Source: Dongia deserti
Lineage (GTDB): Bacteria > Pseudomonadota > Alphaproteobacteria > Dongiales > Dongiaceae
Assembly (NCBI RefSeq): GCF_003574735.1
Contig: NZ_QORW01000018.1
Coordinates: forward strand, 56,602-120,601
Length of the DNA: 64,000 bases
Direction of reading: 5' to 3'
The position numbers were made by a program, and so were the translations under genes. This document shows, piece after piece, positions 9,267-17,104 of this stretch. The notes beneath the pieces were generated by a model. The model was not told the origin of the DNA. It saw only the letters and a program-made list of their open reading frames with translations, and did no database searches. Each line of letters starts with the position of its first letter. Position 1 is the first letter of the stretch.

Positions 9267-9482
9267 ATGAACAACGTCTATGCGATGACTGAAATCGTCG
9301 GCACCTCCGACAAGAGCATTGAAGACGCCATCGATCAGGCCATCAACGTCGCAAACCAGTCGCTCCGCAATCTGGATTGGTTCCAGGTGTCTGAATTGCG
9401 CGGTCACATCCAGAATGGCCGCGTCGCGCATTATCAGGTCGCGCTGAAGCTCGGCTTCCGCTATGAGGCCAAGTCGGGGTGA
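9267..9482 (+). CDS. Dodecin family flavin-binding protein
   Basis: 71 residues, the normal length for dodecin, a small dodecameric protein that stores or buffers flavins. Visible family features are YAMTEIVGTSDKSIEDAI, LRNLDWFQV (the Trp stacks on flavin) and VAHYQVALKLGFRYE at the C-terminus. The ATG is preceded by CGGGAGA. A candidate stress promoter lies upstream, consistent with dodecin being a general stress response member in related bacteria. Confidence 0.92.
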   Translation: MNNVYAMTEIVGTSDKSIEDAIDQAINVANQSLRNLDWFQVSELRGHIQNGRVAHYQVALKLGFRYEAKSG

Positions 9483-9525
9483 CGCAATCCTGAAGACTCC
9501 CAGCCACGGACAGACTGGACATTTC

Positions 9526-10563
9526 ATGAGAGCAAAGGACCAACGAACGCCAGGACTTTGCCTGGCGGTCGCAACCGTCGCAGCTATGCTGGGCGCCGCC
9601 CAGGCCCGGGCCGACGACAACAGCCGCTTTGGCGTCATCGAAGAGAACGATTCGATCGGCTTCGGTAAGGACAAGTACTATACGCAGGGCATCGAGTTCA
9701 TCTATCTCGGGCCGGACGTCGCGGCGGACAGCGCGTTGATGGCGCCATTCAACACGCTCGCGGATCTTGGGCCCTTCGATGCGGCGGGCGCCGGCGAGGT
9801 CTCGCGGCGCTATGAGGTGATGCTGGGACAGAGCATGTTCACGCCGGAGGATACCGCGCGCGAAGATCCCGATCCCAGCGACCGGCCTTATGCGGCCTGG
9901 TTCTATGGCGGCGTCGGGCTCATCCAGGATACCGACCGGCGCCGGCTCGATCATCTCGAGCTGCTGGTTGGCGTGGTTGGTCCAGCAGCCTTTGGCAAGA
10001 AGACGCAGAACGACTGGCATCAATATATCGGCGTCGATGAATCGCGCGGCTGGGACAAGCAATTGGACAACGAGCCTGGCCTGGTGCTCTCTTACGAGCG
10101 CAAGTGGCGCCTTCTGCAGCCGATCGGCGACGGCTTCGGCGTCGATGCGATCCCGGAGCTGGGCGTCACGGTTGGCAACGTCTTCGACTACGTGCAGGCG
10201 GGTGGCATGCTGCGCTTCGGTAAAAATCTCGAGGCAGACTATGGCCCATCCCGTATCCGGCCGGCCCTATCCGGCACGCCCTATTTCAACAGCGACTATC
10301 TGGACGGGCCATTCGGCTTCTATTTCTTCATTGGCGCGCAAGGCCGCGCCGTCGCACGCAACCTGTTCCTCGACGGCAACACCTTCGAAGACAGCCGCAG
10401 CGTCGATAGCGAAGCGCTGGTGGGCGACCTCTCAGGCGGATTGTCGATGTTCTGGACCGATGCGGTGAAGCTGGATGCGGTGGTAACCTACCGTAGCGAA
10501 GAATTCGAGCGGCAAGACGACCCGACTAAATTCGCTGGCATTAATGTAACTATCGGATTCTAA
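9526..10563 (+). CDS. LpxR-like lipid A 3'-O-deacylase family outer membrane protein (DUF2219)
   Basis: 345 residues with a signal peptide (AVATVAAMLGAAQARAD, cleavage near residue 29) and a beta-barrel-like remainder ending in aromatic Phe (FAGINVTIGF). The N-terminal ENDSIGFGKDKYYTQGIEF carries the Asn-Asp pair and Thr-x-Gly segment of LpxR. His165 in QNDWHQYIG matches the catalytic histidine region. LpxR removes the 3'-acyloxyacyl group from lipid A in the outer membrane. The start at 9526 gives the signal peptide. It follows dodecin by 43 bp and may share its promoter. Confidence 0.82.
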   Translation: MRAKDQRTPGLCLAVATVAAMLGAAQARADDNSRFGVIEENDSIGFGKDKYYTQGIEFIYLGPDVAADSALMAPFNTLADLGPFDAAGAGEVSRRYEVMLGQSMFTPEDTAREDPDPSDRPYAAWFYGGVGLIQDTDRRRLDHLELLVGVVGPAAFGKKTQNDWHQYIGVDESRGWDKQLDNEPGLVLSYERKWRLLQPIGDGFGVDAIPELGVTVGNVFDYVQAGGMLRFGKNLEADYGPSRIRPALSGTPYFNSDYLDGPFGFYFFIGAQGRAVARNLFLDGNTFEDSRSVDSEALVGDLSGGLSMFWTDAVKLDAVVTYRSEEFERQDDPTKFAGINVTIGF

Positions 10564-10750
10564 TTCTTAAGCATCAGCAAAAGCTATTCGGGATCCGGGT
10601 GGACTCATTTGCCGGAGGCGGGCGCCGACGCAGCGTCAGCATCCGCACCAAACGTCGCATGTGCCTGCCGATACGTTTCATTGAGATTCCCCACTAAAGA
10701 TATGAGCAAGCCCGAAGGCAAATTCCGGGCCTGCCGTTGCGAATCGCCCC

Positions 10751-10972
10751 CTAGCGATCCCGGGTCTGGAGCGGATCCTGCCGCGATTGGCGGCGCGCCG
10801 CGTCCCTTTCACCCATATCGGGGTCGGAAGCGCGCTCCTTCGGCTCCTGGCTCTGCTGCTGGGGCGATGCGGATTCATGCTCCCGCTGCGGGTCCTGCTG
10901 ACTACGACGTGAGGTGGATTTGCGCTCGCGCTGCTGGCCGCCGGCCTGGCCCGGCATCTTCTGTTCGGCCAT
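10751..10972 (-). CDS. Possible separately initiated 73-residue hydrophilic protein inside the NepR-like frame
   Basis: An internal in-frame ATG at 10972 is preceded by AGGAGATCATC, an excellent ribosome-binding site. It would produce only the Gln/Arg-rich tail starting MAEQKMPGQAGG. The product is highly charged and low-complexity, resembling small stress-related hydrophilic proteins. It is either a separate product from the same frame or an ancestral gene now fused to the NepR-like domain. The sequence alone cannot decide which. Confidence 0.4.
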   Translation of the reverse strand: MAEQKMPGQAGGQQRERKSTSRRSQQDPQREHESASPQQQSQEPKERASDPDMGERDAARRQSRQDPLQTRDR

Positions 10973-11242
10973 GATGATCTCCTGATCTCGGGTGTAGGAA
11001 GCAAACACGCTTGCGGACGCGCGAGTTCCGTCCGTTAATGTCGCAGGGGGATCAAGACTTCGAGGCAGGCCAGTCCGCAGGATGTCCAGCAGGCGAGGCG
11101 GCACCGGCTCATCCATCATCTGCAGGTACAGCTGCCTGATTTCGAGTTCAAACTCCGAAAGAATGCGGGGTCCAGCTCGTGCGCGGGTCCTCCCCCGGAG
11201 CGGGGCCATGGGCGGGCCACCCTCCCGCTGCATCAATCCCAT
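10751..11242 (-). CDS. NepR-like anti-sigma factor with a long disordered C-terminal extension
   Basis: 163 residues. Residues about 28-58 carry a NepR signature (EFELEIRQLYLQMMDEPVPP then RLLDILRT), comparable to the LGRLYADVASEPVP of NepR at 22684. The N-terminus is short and basic. After the motif, about 100 residues run in frame through a linker into a Gln/Arg/Ser/Pro-rich hydrophilic tail. The ATG at 11242 has a strong GAGGAGG site. NepR proteins sequester EcfG until phosphorylated PhyR displaces them, so this may be a second anti-sigma, perhaps for the sigma factor at 14910. Its position downstream of the Lon-like gene suggests stress-linked expression. Confidence 0.6.
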   Translation of the reverse strand: MGLMQREGGPPMAPLRGRTRARAGPRILSEFELEIRQLYLQMMDEPVPPRLLDILRTGLPRSLDPPATLTDGTRASASVFASYTRDQEIIMAEQKMPGQAGGQQRERKSTSRRSQQDPQREHESASPQQQSQEPKERASDPDMGERDAARRQSRQDPLQTRDR

Positions 11243-11339
11243 GCGACCTCCTCTCGGCCAGCGGGCTTGCCGTGCGTTTTCGGAATAGGAAACAGGCGAG
11301 CCGCCCTTCTGTTGCAAGCCTGATCGATAAAATAAGCCG

Positions 11340-13643
11340 TCAGTCGGGATCGCCCGGCTCGACAAGGGCGGTCTGCGTCCGGCCGTGCCAGGGGTCCGGC
11401 GCCAGGCGATCCTTAATGAGATCATCGAACGCCTTGAGGGTATTGGCTGCGCGATCATAAGCGTCGGTGGCCGGGACCCCTAGGAACAGTTCCACCGCTT
11501 CCTCCACCCGATCGACCGCCCAGATGGAGAAGGTGCCGTCGGCCACGGCGGCAGCCACGTCGTCCTCCACCACCAGGTCGCCCGTATTGGCCAGTGGAAT
11601 AACCACGCCGTGCCGCACGCCGTCGGCGCGCTCCTTCGCTGTCACGCGGAAAAACCCTTCGGCCTTTTCGATCACGTCGCCCACCGCCTGCACCTCGCCG
11701 AGCTGATTGAAGGAGCCGGTGACCGCCAGCTCCTGGCGCACGGGCAGGCCGGACAGCGCCGAGATGATCGCGACGAGCTCGCTGACGGAAGCACTGTCGC
11801 CCTCGATGCTGCCGTAGCTCTGCTCGAACGTGATGGAGCAGTCGAACGAGATTGGATGCCTGCGCGCGAAAGTGCCGCGCAAATAGCCTTCGACCACCAG
11901 CGCGCCCTTCTGCTGGGTGCGGCCGCCGAGCTCGGCCATGCGCTCGATGTTGATGAGGCCGCGATGGCCGACGGAAGCACGCGCCGTGATGCGACTGGGC
12001 CGTCCGAAATGGCTGTCGCCAAGTTCGCGGATGGTCAGAGCGTTCACCTGGCCAACCGCGGCGCCGCTGGTGGCGATCGCGACATGGCGCCGCTGCATGC
12101 TGAGGTGAAAGCGTTCTTCCGCTCGCGCTTCGCGTCGATAGCGCGCGCGCCAGGCGGTCAGCACCGCCTCCGGCTTCAGCCGTTCGCCGGCCTTCACGTG
12201 CCCGCCGGATTCGTGCAGCAGATCCTCGATCAGCTCAAAGCGCGAGGATAGGGCATCACGTCGCGTCGCAAGGCGCGAGGACAGGCCGAGCAGCAGCGAT
12301 ACTGCCTCCGGCGTGCAGAGGATCCCCTGCCGCGCCGCCATGCGATCGATCAGGCTGCCCAGTATGTTGCGGTTTTCCGGCGTCGCCGGCATGTCCGGAT
12401 CGATGTCGGCCTTCACCTTGAAATAGGTTTTGAAGTCCGGATCGTTACTGAAGAAGTTGTAGTAACTGTCGGGCGTGCCGACGATCACGATCTTAGCGTC
12501 GAGCGGGATCGCCTGCGGGCGCGGTGTTCCGCTCAGCAGCATGCCGCCGCTGCGATGCGGTTCTTCGATCCGTATGGCGCGGTCGCGCAAAGCCGCCTTC
12601 AGATAGGTCCAGACGGTTTCGTCCTTGGCGAGCGGCTCAGCGCGCAGCACCAGCACGGCACCATTGGCGCGATGCAATGCGCCGGGCCGGATCAGCATCA
12701 GATCGGTCTCCGACGTACCGTCGACCCGGCGATATTCGATATAGCCGAACAGGTTCTCGTAGGTCGGATTGGGCTCCAGCACCACGCATTCGTCGGTGCG
12801 CGCGTGATCGACGATCAGGTTGGTGCAATATTTGGCGGGCAGCCGATCGCCGTCCGGTGCAGGCCGGCCGAGATGGCGCACGTCGCGCAGCATCTCCTCG
12901 GTCAGATCGTCGATCCACTCCGACAGCGCGGGATAGTCGGCAAACGTGGCGGCGAACTCCGCGACCTCCGCTTCGATCAGGCCGGCCAGGGTCTGGCGAT
13001 CCAGCGCCAGGGCCTGCGCCTCCGCACTCGCACGCAGCTGGCCGGCCTCGCGTTCCAGCTGGTCGAGCGCGCTGGAGAGCCGGTAGCGGTTGCGCTCTCG
13101 GTCGGCCGTTTCCGCGACGGTCGGGCGCAGGCGTACGCCTTCGGAGCTCTCCTCAAGCGTGAATCCGACCTCTTCCGCAGCGCGGGCGAGGGCAGCCTGC
13201 TTCTCGTTGATCTGCTCATCGGCGATGCGATAGATCGCCTTGATCCGCTCGCGATGCGCCTCGCTCTCCAGCGCCGCGACGAGCATGGACCGGATGCGGC
13301 TCATATAGCGCCGCAACGCCTCGGAGAAGCGCGCGCCATCGCCGACCGCGAGTCCGAAGGTTAGCGGCTGGCGCGGGTCGCGGAAGTTCTGCAGGTAGAT
13401 CCAGTCCTTGCGTCTTGACCGCTCAGGCGTGCAGATGGCGTTGAGATAGGCGACCGTTGCCGTCATCCGGCCAGTACGATCGTCGCCCAGGACATAGACG
13501 TTGAAGCCGGGAGCGCCGATGGAGAGCGCGAAGTCCAGGGCCTCGCGCGCCCGCGCGTGGCTGCTCAGGGCAAAGGTGTCCTCGTCGACGGCTTTCCAAT
13601 CGTGGCGCGGAATTCCGACATCTGCCGCGCGCAATGCAAGCAT
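11340..13643 (-). CDS. Lon-like protease with degenerate AAA (AAA_32-type) domain
   Basis: 767 residues. The C-terminal Lon proteolytic domain is intact: Ser617 in EGDSASVSE and Lys660 in AVGDVIEKAEGFF, 43 residues apart as in Lon. The N-terminal part resembles AAA_32 Lon-like ATPases, but the Walker A region reads GDDRTGRMTAT (no Lys) and the Walker B equivalent is VLVLRAEPL (no Asp). ATP hydrolysis may therefore be lost. A helical region occupies about 120-230. The start has GAGGGAG upstream. It follows galU and a 49-residue membrane protein in one minus-strand cluster with a candidate EcfG promoter, so it may be a stress-induced protease. Confidence 0.85.
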   Translation of the reverse strand: MLALRAADVGIPRHDWKAVDEDTFALSSHARAREALDFALSIGAPGFNVYVLGDDRTGRMTATVAYLNAICTPERSRRKDWIYLQNFRDPRQPLTFGLAVGDGARFSEALRRYMSRIRSMLVAALESEAHRERIKAIYRIADEQINEKQAALARAAEEVGFTLEESSEGVRLRPTVAETADRERNRYRLSSALDQLEREAGQLRASAEAQALALDRQTLAGLIEAEVAEFAATFADYPALSEWIDDLTEEMLRDVRHLGRPAPDGDRLPAKYCTNLIVDHARTDECVVLEPNPTYENLFGYIEYRRVDGTSETDLMLIRPGALHRANGAVLVLRAEPLAKDETVWTYLKAALRDRAIRIEEPHRSGGMLLSGTPRPQAIPLDAKIVIVGTPDSYYNFFSNDPDFKTYFKVKADIDPDMPATPENRNILGSLIDRMAARQGILCTPEAVSLLLGLSSRLATRRDALSSRFELIEDLLHESGGHVKAGERLKPEAVLTAWRARYRREARAEERFHLSMQRRHVAIATSGAAVGQVNALTIRELGDSHFGRPSRITARASVGHRGLINIERMAELGGRTQQKGALVVEGYLRGTFARRHPISFDCSITFEQSYGSIEGDSASVSELVAIISALSGLPVRQELAVTGSFNQLGEVQAVGDVIEKAEGFFRVTAKERADGVRHGVVIPLANTGDLVVEDDVAAAVADGTFSIWAVDRVEEAVELFLGVPATDAYDRAANTLKAFDDLIKDRLAPDPWHGRTQTALVEPGDPD

Positions 13644-13676
13644 GGGCTCCCTCTTGGGCGAGCCAGTGAGCGCGAG

Positions 13677-13826
13677 CTAGCCCTGGCTCCACATGGCAAG
13701 CAGGACGACCATGGCGATGATGGCAATGGCGAGACCGGCAATCAAGATGGTCCGCACATGGCCACTGGTCTCGCCCGAGCGGGCCTCCTTGGTCGTCAAC
13801 CTGACGTGATCGTCATCCTTGTTCAC
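13677..13826 (-). CDS. Small single-pass membrane protein, 49 aa
   Basis: A GTG-initiated frame whose start overlaps the galU stop by four bases (GTGA), indicating translational coupling. The product has a charged N-terminus (MNKDDDHVRLTTKEARSG) and one hydrophobic helix at residues 27-45 (ILIAGLAIAIIAMVVLLAM), ending WSQG. It ends 33 bp before the Lon-like protease start. No family was recognised. It may anchor or assist that protease, which is inference from position only. Confidence 0.65.
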   Translation of the reverse strand: MNKDDDHVRLTTKEARSGETSGHVRTILIAGLAIAIIAMVVLLAMWSQG

Positions 13827-14650
13827 GCAGCAGATGCTTCTTTGGCTGAAACCGTCCTTGGTTGCGCGCCAGGGCGTTCGGCAGCTGGGCCGAGCTGTTC
13901 CATCTGCGAGACGGCGATGTTCGCCTCAAGCAGGCCGGCGAAGTTGCCGCAGTCGAAGCGGCGGCCGTCATATCGAACGGCGCTGACGCCTGCAGACCGG
14001 CAGGTGGCGGCAATCGAATCCGTCAACTGTATCTCGCCGTTCAGCGTCGGGCGCGCATCCTGCAGCCGCTCCAGCACCTCCTCGTCCAACACATAGCGGC
14101 CGATGACAGCGAGATCGGACGGGGCGATCGCGGGTTGCGGCTTCTCGATCACGCTACGCACGCGCCAAGTGCTGCCCGGTCCGCCGTCGATATCGACGAT
14201 GCCGTAGCGGCTCACCTCAGACCGGGCGACCCGCTTGACTGCAATCGCCGAGCCGCCATCCCGTGCCCGGCAGTCAAGGAGCTGGGCGAGGCAATTCTCG
14301 CCGATCAGCAATTCATCCGGCAGCAGGACCGCGATCGGCTCACCGGCTGGGGCGCCGCGGCGCACGGCATCACCCAATCCCAGCGCCTTCTCCTGCAGGA
14401 CGAATTCGATGGAGATGCCTTCGGCGCCGTTGGAATGGTCCGCGAAATAGGTCTGCAAAGCTTCCTTGCCTGGCGCCGTGATGATGATCACGCGCTCGAT
14501 CCCCGCGAACGCGGCTTCCTCCATTGCGTAGTCGAGCACCGGGCGTTTCCAAACCGGCAGCAGTTCCTTGGGAACCGCCCGCGTCAACGGCAGCAGGCGT
14601 GTTCCGAGACCACCGGCCGGAATGACGGCGGTTCGAATGCGTGTCGCCAT
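13823..14650 (-). CDS. galU: UTP--glucose-1-phosphate uridylyltransferase
   Basis: 275 residues, slightly shorter than typical GalU (about 290-300). The nucleotidyltransferase signature AVIPAGGLGTRLLPLTRAVP and PKELLPVWKRPVLDYAMEEA is clear, as is IITAPGKEALQTYF. The enzyme makes UDP-glucose for envelope polysaccharides and trehalose. It is first in a minus-strand cluster with a small membrane protein and a Lon-like protease. A GGAAC-N17-GTT promoter candidate about 110 bp upstream suggests general stress control. Confidence 0.9.
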   Translation of the reverse strand: MATRIRTAVIPAGGLGTRLLPLTRAVPKELLPVWKRPVLDYAMEEAAFAGIERVIIITAPGKEALQTYFADHSNGAEGISIEFVLQEKALGLGDAVRRGAPAGEPIAVLLPDELLIGENCLAQLLDCRARDGGSAIAVKRVARSEVSRYGIVDIDGGPGSTWRVRSVIEKPQPAIAPSDLAVIGRYVLDEEVLERLQDARPTLNGEIQLTDSIAATCRSAGVSAVRYDGRRFDCGNFAGLLEANIAVSQMEQLGPAAERPGAQPRTVSAKEASAA

Positions 14651-14757
14651 GGAAAACTCTCCCTGTTGCGGCTGGAATTTGTGCGGGCTGAAGCGTGTCG
14701 GTCTGAACTCAAAAATTGGGGACGCAAACAGCCGCAGCCGTTTACGCTATTAACCGA

Positions 14758-14782
14758 AACAGTCCGCGCTTGCTTTTGTTCC
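14758..14782 (-). promoter_or_regulatory. Candidate EcfG-dependent promoter of the galU-lon-like cluster
   Basis: On the minus strand GGAAC (14782-14778) and GTT (14760-14758) are separated by 17 bases. The site lies in the 259-bp divergent region between galU and the sigma factor gene, upstream of galU. Nothing else identifiable was seen in that region. Confidence 0.5.
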
Positions 14783-14909
14783 TTCTATCCAGCTGCGAAA
14801 AGGTGTGCGCACGGCCGGAACCATAGCGCCTTGCGAGACTTGGTTTTTCGAGCCCGCGACAGCGGTGCCGCTTGTCCGGCCACATATTGGCCATGGGAGT
14901 ACGGTCGCG

Positions 14910-15512
14910 ATGCTGAATGAGGAGTTGAGCGAACTCATCGAGCAGGAGATCCCGCGGCTGCGACGCTACGCGATGTTCCTCGCCAGAGATCCGGAGAAGG
15001 CGGACGATCTGGTGCAAGAATGCTTAGTACGCGCGATCGACAACATCGACAAGTTTCAGCCGGGAACGAATATCCGGTCGTGGCTGATGACGATCCTGCA
15101 CAACATCTTCGTCAATGAGACGAAGAAGCGCAGGCCGCTGCTGACGCAAGACGGCGTCATCGAGCGCTCCACGCCAATCGAGGGCGGGCAGGAAGCGCGC
15201 CATCAGATGCGCGACGTGCAACGCGCGTTCGAAGCGTTGAGCTGGCAGCATCGCCAGATCATCTGGTTCATCTGCGTCGAGCAGATGGACTACAACGAGG
15301 TCGCGCGGCAGCTCGAGGTACCGGTTGGCACGGTGCGCTCGCGCCTGTGTCGTGCACGCGAGCATCTCAAGCAGCTCATCGAGCTGGAGAGCAAAGGCAA
15401 GAACGACGATCTGGGCGAAGAAGGAATGGCGCGCCTGAAAGGCGTCAAATCCCGTCCGCGCAGCGGTCGCTCCGTGAGCGATGCGCCGAAGCGAACGGGA
15501 ACGCGCGGATGA
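14910..15512 (+). CDS. ECF RNA polymerase sigma factor (second sigma factor of the stress island)
   Basis: 200 residues. Region 2 (RYAMFLARDPEKADDLVQE, then TNIRSWLMTILHNIFVNE) and region 4 (FEALSWQHRQIIWFICVEQM, then VPVGTVRSRLCRAREHL) are complete. It resembles EcfG-type sigma factors but differs from the one at 23015 by a basic, Ser/Arg-rich C-terminal tail of about 35 residues. The ATG at 14910 is the first that aligns with region 2; longer starts have no homology. No anti-sigma gene is adjacent; the NepR-like gene at 10751-11242 is the nearest candidate. Confidence 0.85.
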   Translation: MLNEELSELIEQEIPRLRRYAMFLARDPEKADDLVQECLVRAIDNIDKFQPGTNIRSWLMTILHNIFVNETKKRRPLLTQDGVIERSTPIEGGQEARHQMRDVQRAFEALSWQHRQIIWFICVEQMDYNEVARQLEVPVGTVRSRLCRAREHLKQLIELESKGKNDDLGEEGMARLKGVKSRPRSGRSVSDAPKRTGTRG

Positions 15513-15519
15513 ACCGCTG

Positions 15520-15675
15520 CTAGATATAGCCGGTCAATAGCGCCACAACCGCGATGACCACAAGGATCGTGAGGAGGCCGCTCGGTGCATAGCCCCAGGA
15601 CCGGCTGTAAGGCCACGTCGGAACGGCACCGATCAGAAGCAGAATGAGAATGATCAGCAGGATAGTTCCAAGCAT
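15520..15675 (-). CDS. DUF3309 family small membrane protein
   Basis: 51 residues: a hydrophobic helix (MLGTILLIILILLLIGAVP), a conserved TWPYSRSWGYAPSG loop and a second hydrophobic helix (LLTILVVIAVVALLTGYI). This is the DUF3309 pattern, common beside stress genes in alphaproteobacteria and of unknown function. An ideal AGGAGG lies upstream of the ATG. It lies 12 bp after the iron-permease gene and is probably co-transcribed with it. Confidence 0.85.
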   Translation of the reverse strand: MLGTILLIILILLLIGAVPTWPYSRSWGYAPSGLLTILVVIAVVALLTGYI

Positions 15676-15687
15676 AGTTGTCTCCTC

Positions 15688-16155
15688 CTAGGCTTTTGGC
15701 TCTTGAACGCGCCGGCGTGGACCTTGGTTCCTGCGGCGCTCCCCAGCGTCACTGCCGGCCTGGCGCTTGGGCCTTGATTCATCGCGCTTTTCCTTCTCCA
15801 CAGCGGCTCCGTTGGCGAGTTCTCTGTAGCGATCGTGCAGCTGCTGCAGCTCCTGCTCGCTACGCTCCTCCAGGTCGACGAGCCGGGTATCCGCGGCATC
15901 AAGCGCGCGGAGCAGCTCGTCGATCTTGAGATGCAAAGCATGGTTATCGCGGTTCTGGGTGTTCTGGATCAGGAACACCATCAAGAAAGTCACGATCGTG
16001 GTGGAGGTGTTGATGATGAGCTGCCAGGTATCCGAATAGCCAGCGATCGGACCGAGCCCGGCCCATACGATGACGATCAGACAGGCCAGGGCGAAGCTAA
16101 ATGGATGCCCGACCAGTCGGGCAATGTGGGCAGCGGCTCGATCGAAGAAGCTCAT
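15688..16155 (-). CDS. Low-affinity iron permease family protein
   Basis: 155 residues. The N-terminal half has RAAAHIARLVGHPFSFALA and two membrane helices (FALACLIVIVWAGLGPIAGY and TIVTFLMVFLIQNTQNRDN), the bacterial low-affinity iron permease-like signature. A coiled-coil segment (HLKIDELLRAL to DRYRELANG) and a charged, Arg-rich tail follow. Transport activity in bacterial members is unproven. The ATG at 16155 is preferred; a GTG five codons earlier is possible. A GGAAC-N17-GTT site lies 38 bp upstream. Confidence 0.8.
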   Translation of the reverse strand: MSFFDRAAAHIARLVGHPFSFALACLIVIVWAGLGPIAGYSDTWQLIINTSTTIVTFLMVFLIQNTQNRDNHALHLKIDELLRALDAADTRLVDLEERSEQELQQLHDRYRELANGAAVEKEKRDESRPKRQAGSDAGERRRNQGPRRRVQEPKA

Positions 16156-16192
16156 GCGCAACTTTTGCACTGCCTATGTTGCTGGATGGCAC

Positions 16193-16217
16193 AACGCCGA
16201 GGCATGACCCTGGTTCC
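16193..16217 (-). promoter_or_regulatory. Candidate EcfG-dependent promoter of the iron permease-DUF3309 pair
   Basis: On the minus strand GGAAC (16217-16213) and GTT (16195-16193) are 17 bases apart. It is the only recognisable element in the 305-bp non-coding stretch 16156-16460. I see nothing else supportable there. Confidence 0.5.
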
Positions 16218-16460
16218 TGCGGGAGCGGGGAGGCGTCCAGCAACGCCGAGACGTCCCGGTTGTTTTGGAAGCATGAAACGCATGCAGAGGGCCGCGAAAA
16301 TGGATAGGGACCGTTCGGATTATTGGGGCTTGTTCGAGAATCGGCCGGCGAGGGAGCGCACATCCTCCGCGGCCGCGACAAGAACGCCAGCGCCACCGAG
16401 GGAGAACTCCTCGCCCCGCGGCCGAACGTCCCGCGAGGATGCCGCGGTGGAGCGCAGTAG

Positions 16461-16670
16461 ATGCTAGAATGGATTTTGGGCAACCCAGTGCCGCCCGAGC
16501 CACCAATGCCTCCGCCGATCCCACCGGCGCGACCGCAGCCGAGCGATCCCCCGGTCAATCCGCCAGGTGACCCAGTTCCGCCGCCTATTCCCGGGCCGGG
16601 CCAGCCGGAGCCGCCCACACCAGATCAGCCGGTCAGCGCTGGGCTCTCGTCTTTCCCTGGGGTGGGGTGA
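16461..16670 (+). CDS. Small proline-rich protein
   Basis: 69 residues. After MLEWILGNPV, the sequence is almost entirely Pro, Gly and small polar residues (repeats of PPxPPxP). The product is expected to be extended and unstructured. GGAG lies 9 bases before the ATG. Small proline-rich proteins of this type recur near stress genes in related bacteria, but GC-rich DNA also produces such frames by chance. Its 3' end overlaps the convergent gene at 16633 by 38 bp. Confidence 0.45.
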   Translation: MLEWILGNPVPPEPPMPPPIPPARPQPSDPPVNPPGDPVPPPIPGPGQPEPPTPDQPVSAGLSSFPGVG

Positions 16671-16956
16671 CCGAGCCCGCCTTGGCGGGGCCGGAACCTT
16701 CATCACTCATTTCAGCGCCCAGCTTCTCGGCAGCGGCGCGCACTTCGCGGATCTTCTCCGCATTGTTTCCGGGCGCTGCGTCGCTGGTCATGTTCTCTTC
16801 GGTCGCCACCTGCATCAAGTGCAGGTCGTATTCCCATTGCCGCAACAGCGCGAGTTTCTGCTCGCGCGTCAGGTCCTCTTTCGCGAGCAGAGCCGCAAGG
16901 CTCTTGAAGTGACTCGCTACGTCCGTCATGAGCGCGTCAAACGCTTGCTGATCCAT
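16633..16956 (-). CDS. Hypothetical protein, helical, stress-island member
   Basis: 107 residues, soluble. A helical N-terminal half (FDALMTDVASHFKSLAALLA, then REQKLALLRQWEYDLHLMQV) is followed by a helical EKIREVRAAAEKLGAEM segment and a polar tail. I do not recognise a family. The ATG at 16956 has GAGGGA upstream and was chosen over an in-frame start 12 codons earlier. A GGAAC-N17-GTT site lies about 50 bp upstream. Confidence 0.7.
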   Translation of the reverse strand: MDQQAFDALMTDVASHFKSLAALLAKEDLTREQKLALLRQWEYDLHLMQVATEENMTSDAAPGNNAEKIREVRAAAEKLGAEMSDEGSGPAKAGSVTPPQGKTRAQR

Positions 16957-17003
16957 GATTCCCTCGTCTCCGTAGCTCGAGGAATCGTGCACACCTAATG
17001 GTC

Positions 17004-17028
17004 AACACGCACGGACTCGTGAGGTTCC
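17004..17028 (-). promoter_or_regulatory. Candidate EcfG-dependent promoter of the gene at 16633-16956
   Basis: On the minus strand GGAAC (17028-17024) and GTT (17006-17004) are 17 bases apart, 48 bp upstream of the start codon. The divergent PRC-barrel gene has no comparable site on the plus strand. Confidence 0.5.
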
Positions 17029-17104
17029 GAAACTTGCGGCAACCGGCGCGTCTCCGGCCTGTTTACGAGCACTGAAGTTGTCACTCAATTGTGGAGAGCA
17101 TGAG

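Noticed and set aside
10564..10750. Possible 35-codon minus-strand frame starting at 10680
   Set aside because: A weak purine-rich stretch precedes it, but the Arg-rich product has no helix, motif or context to support it.
14815..14850. GGAAC upstream of the second sigma factor gene as an EcfG promoter
   Set aside because: The next GTT is 21 bases away, too far for the consensus spacing.
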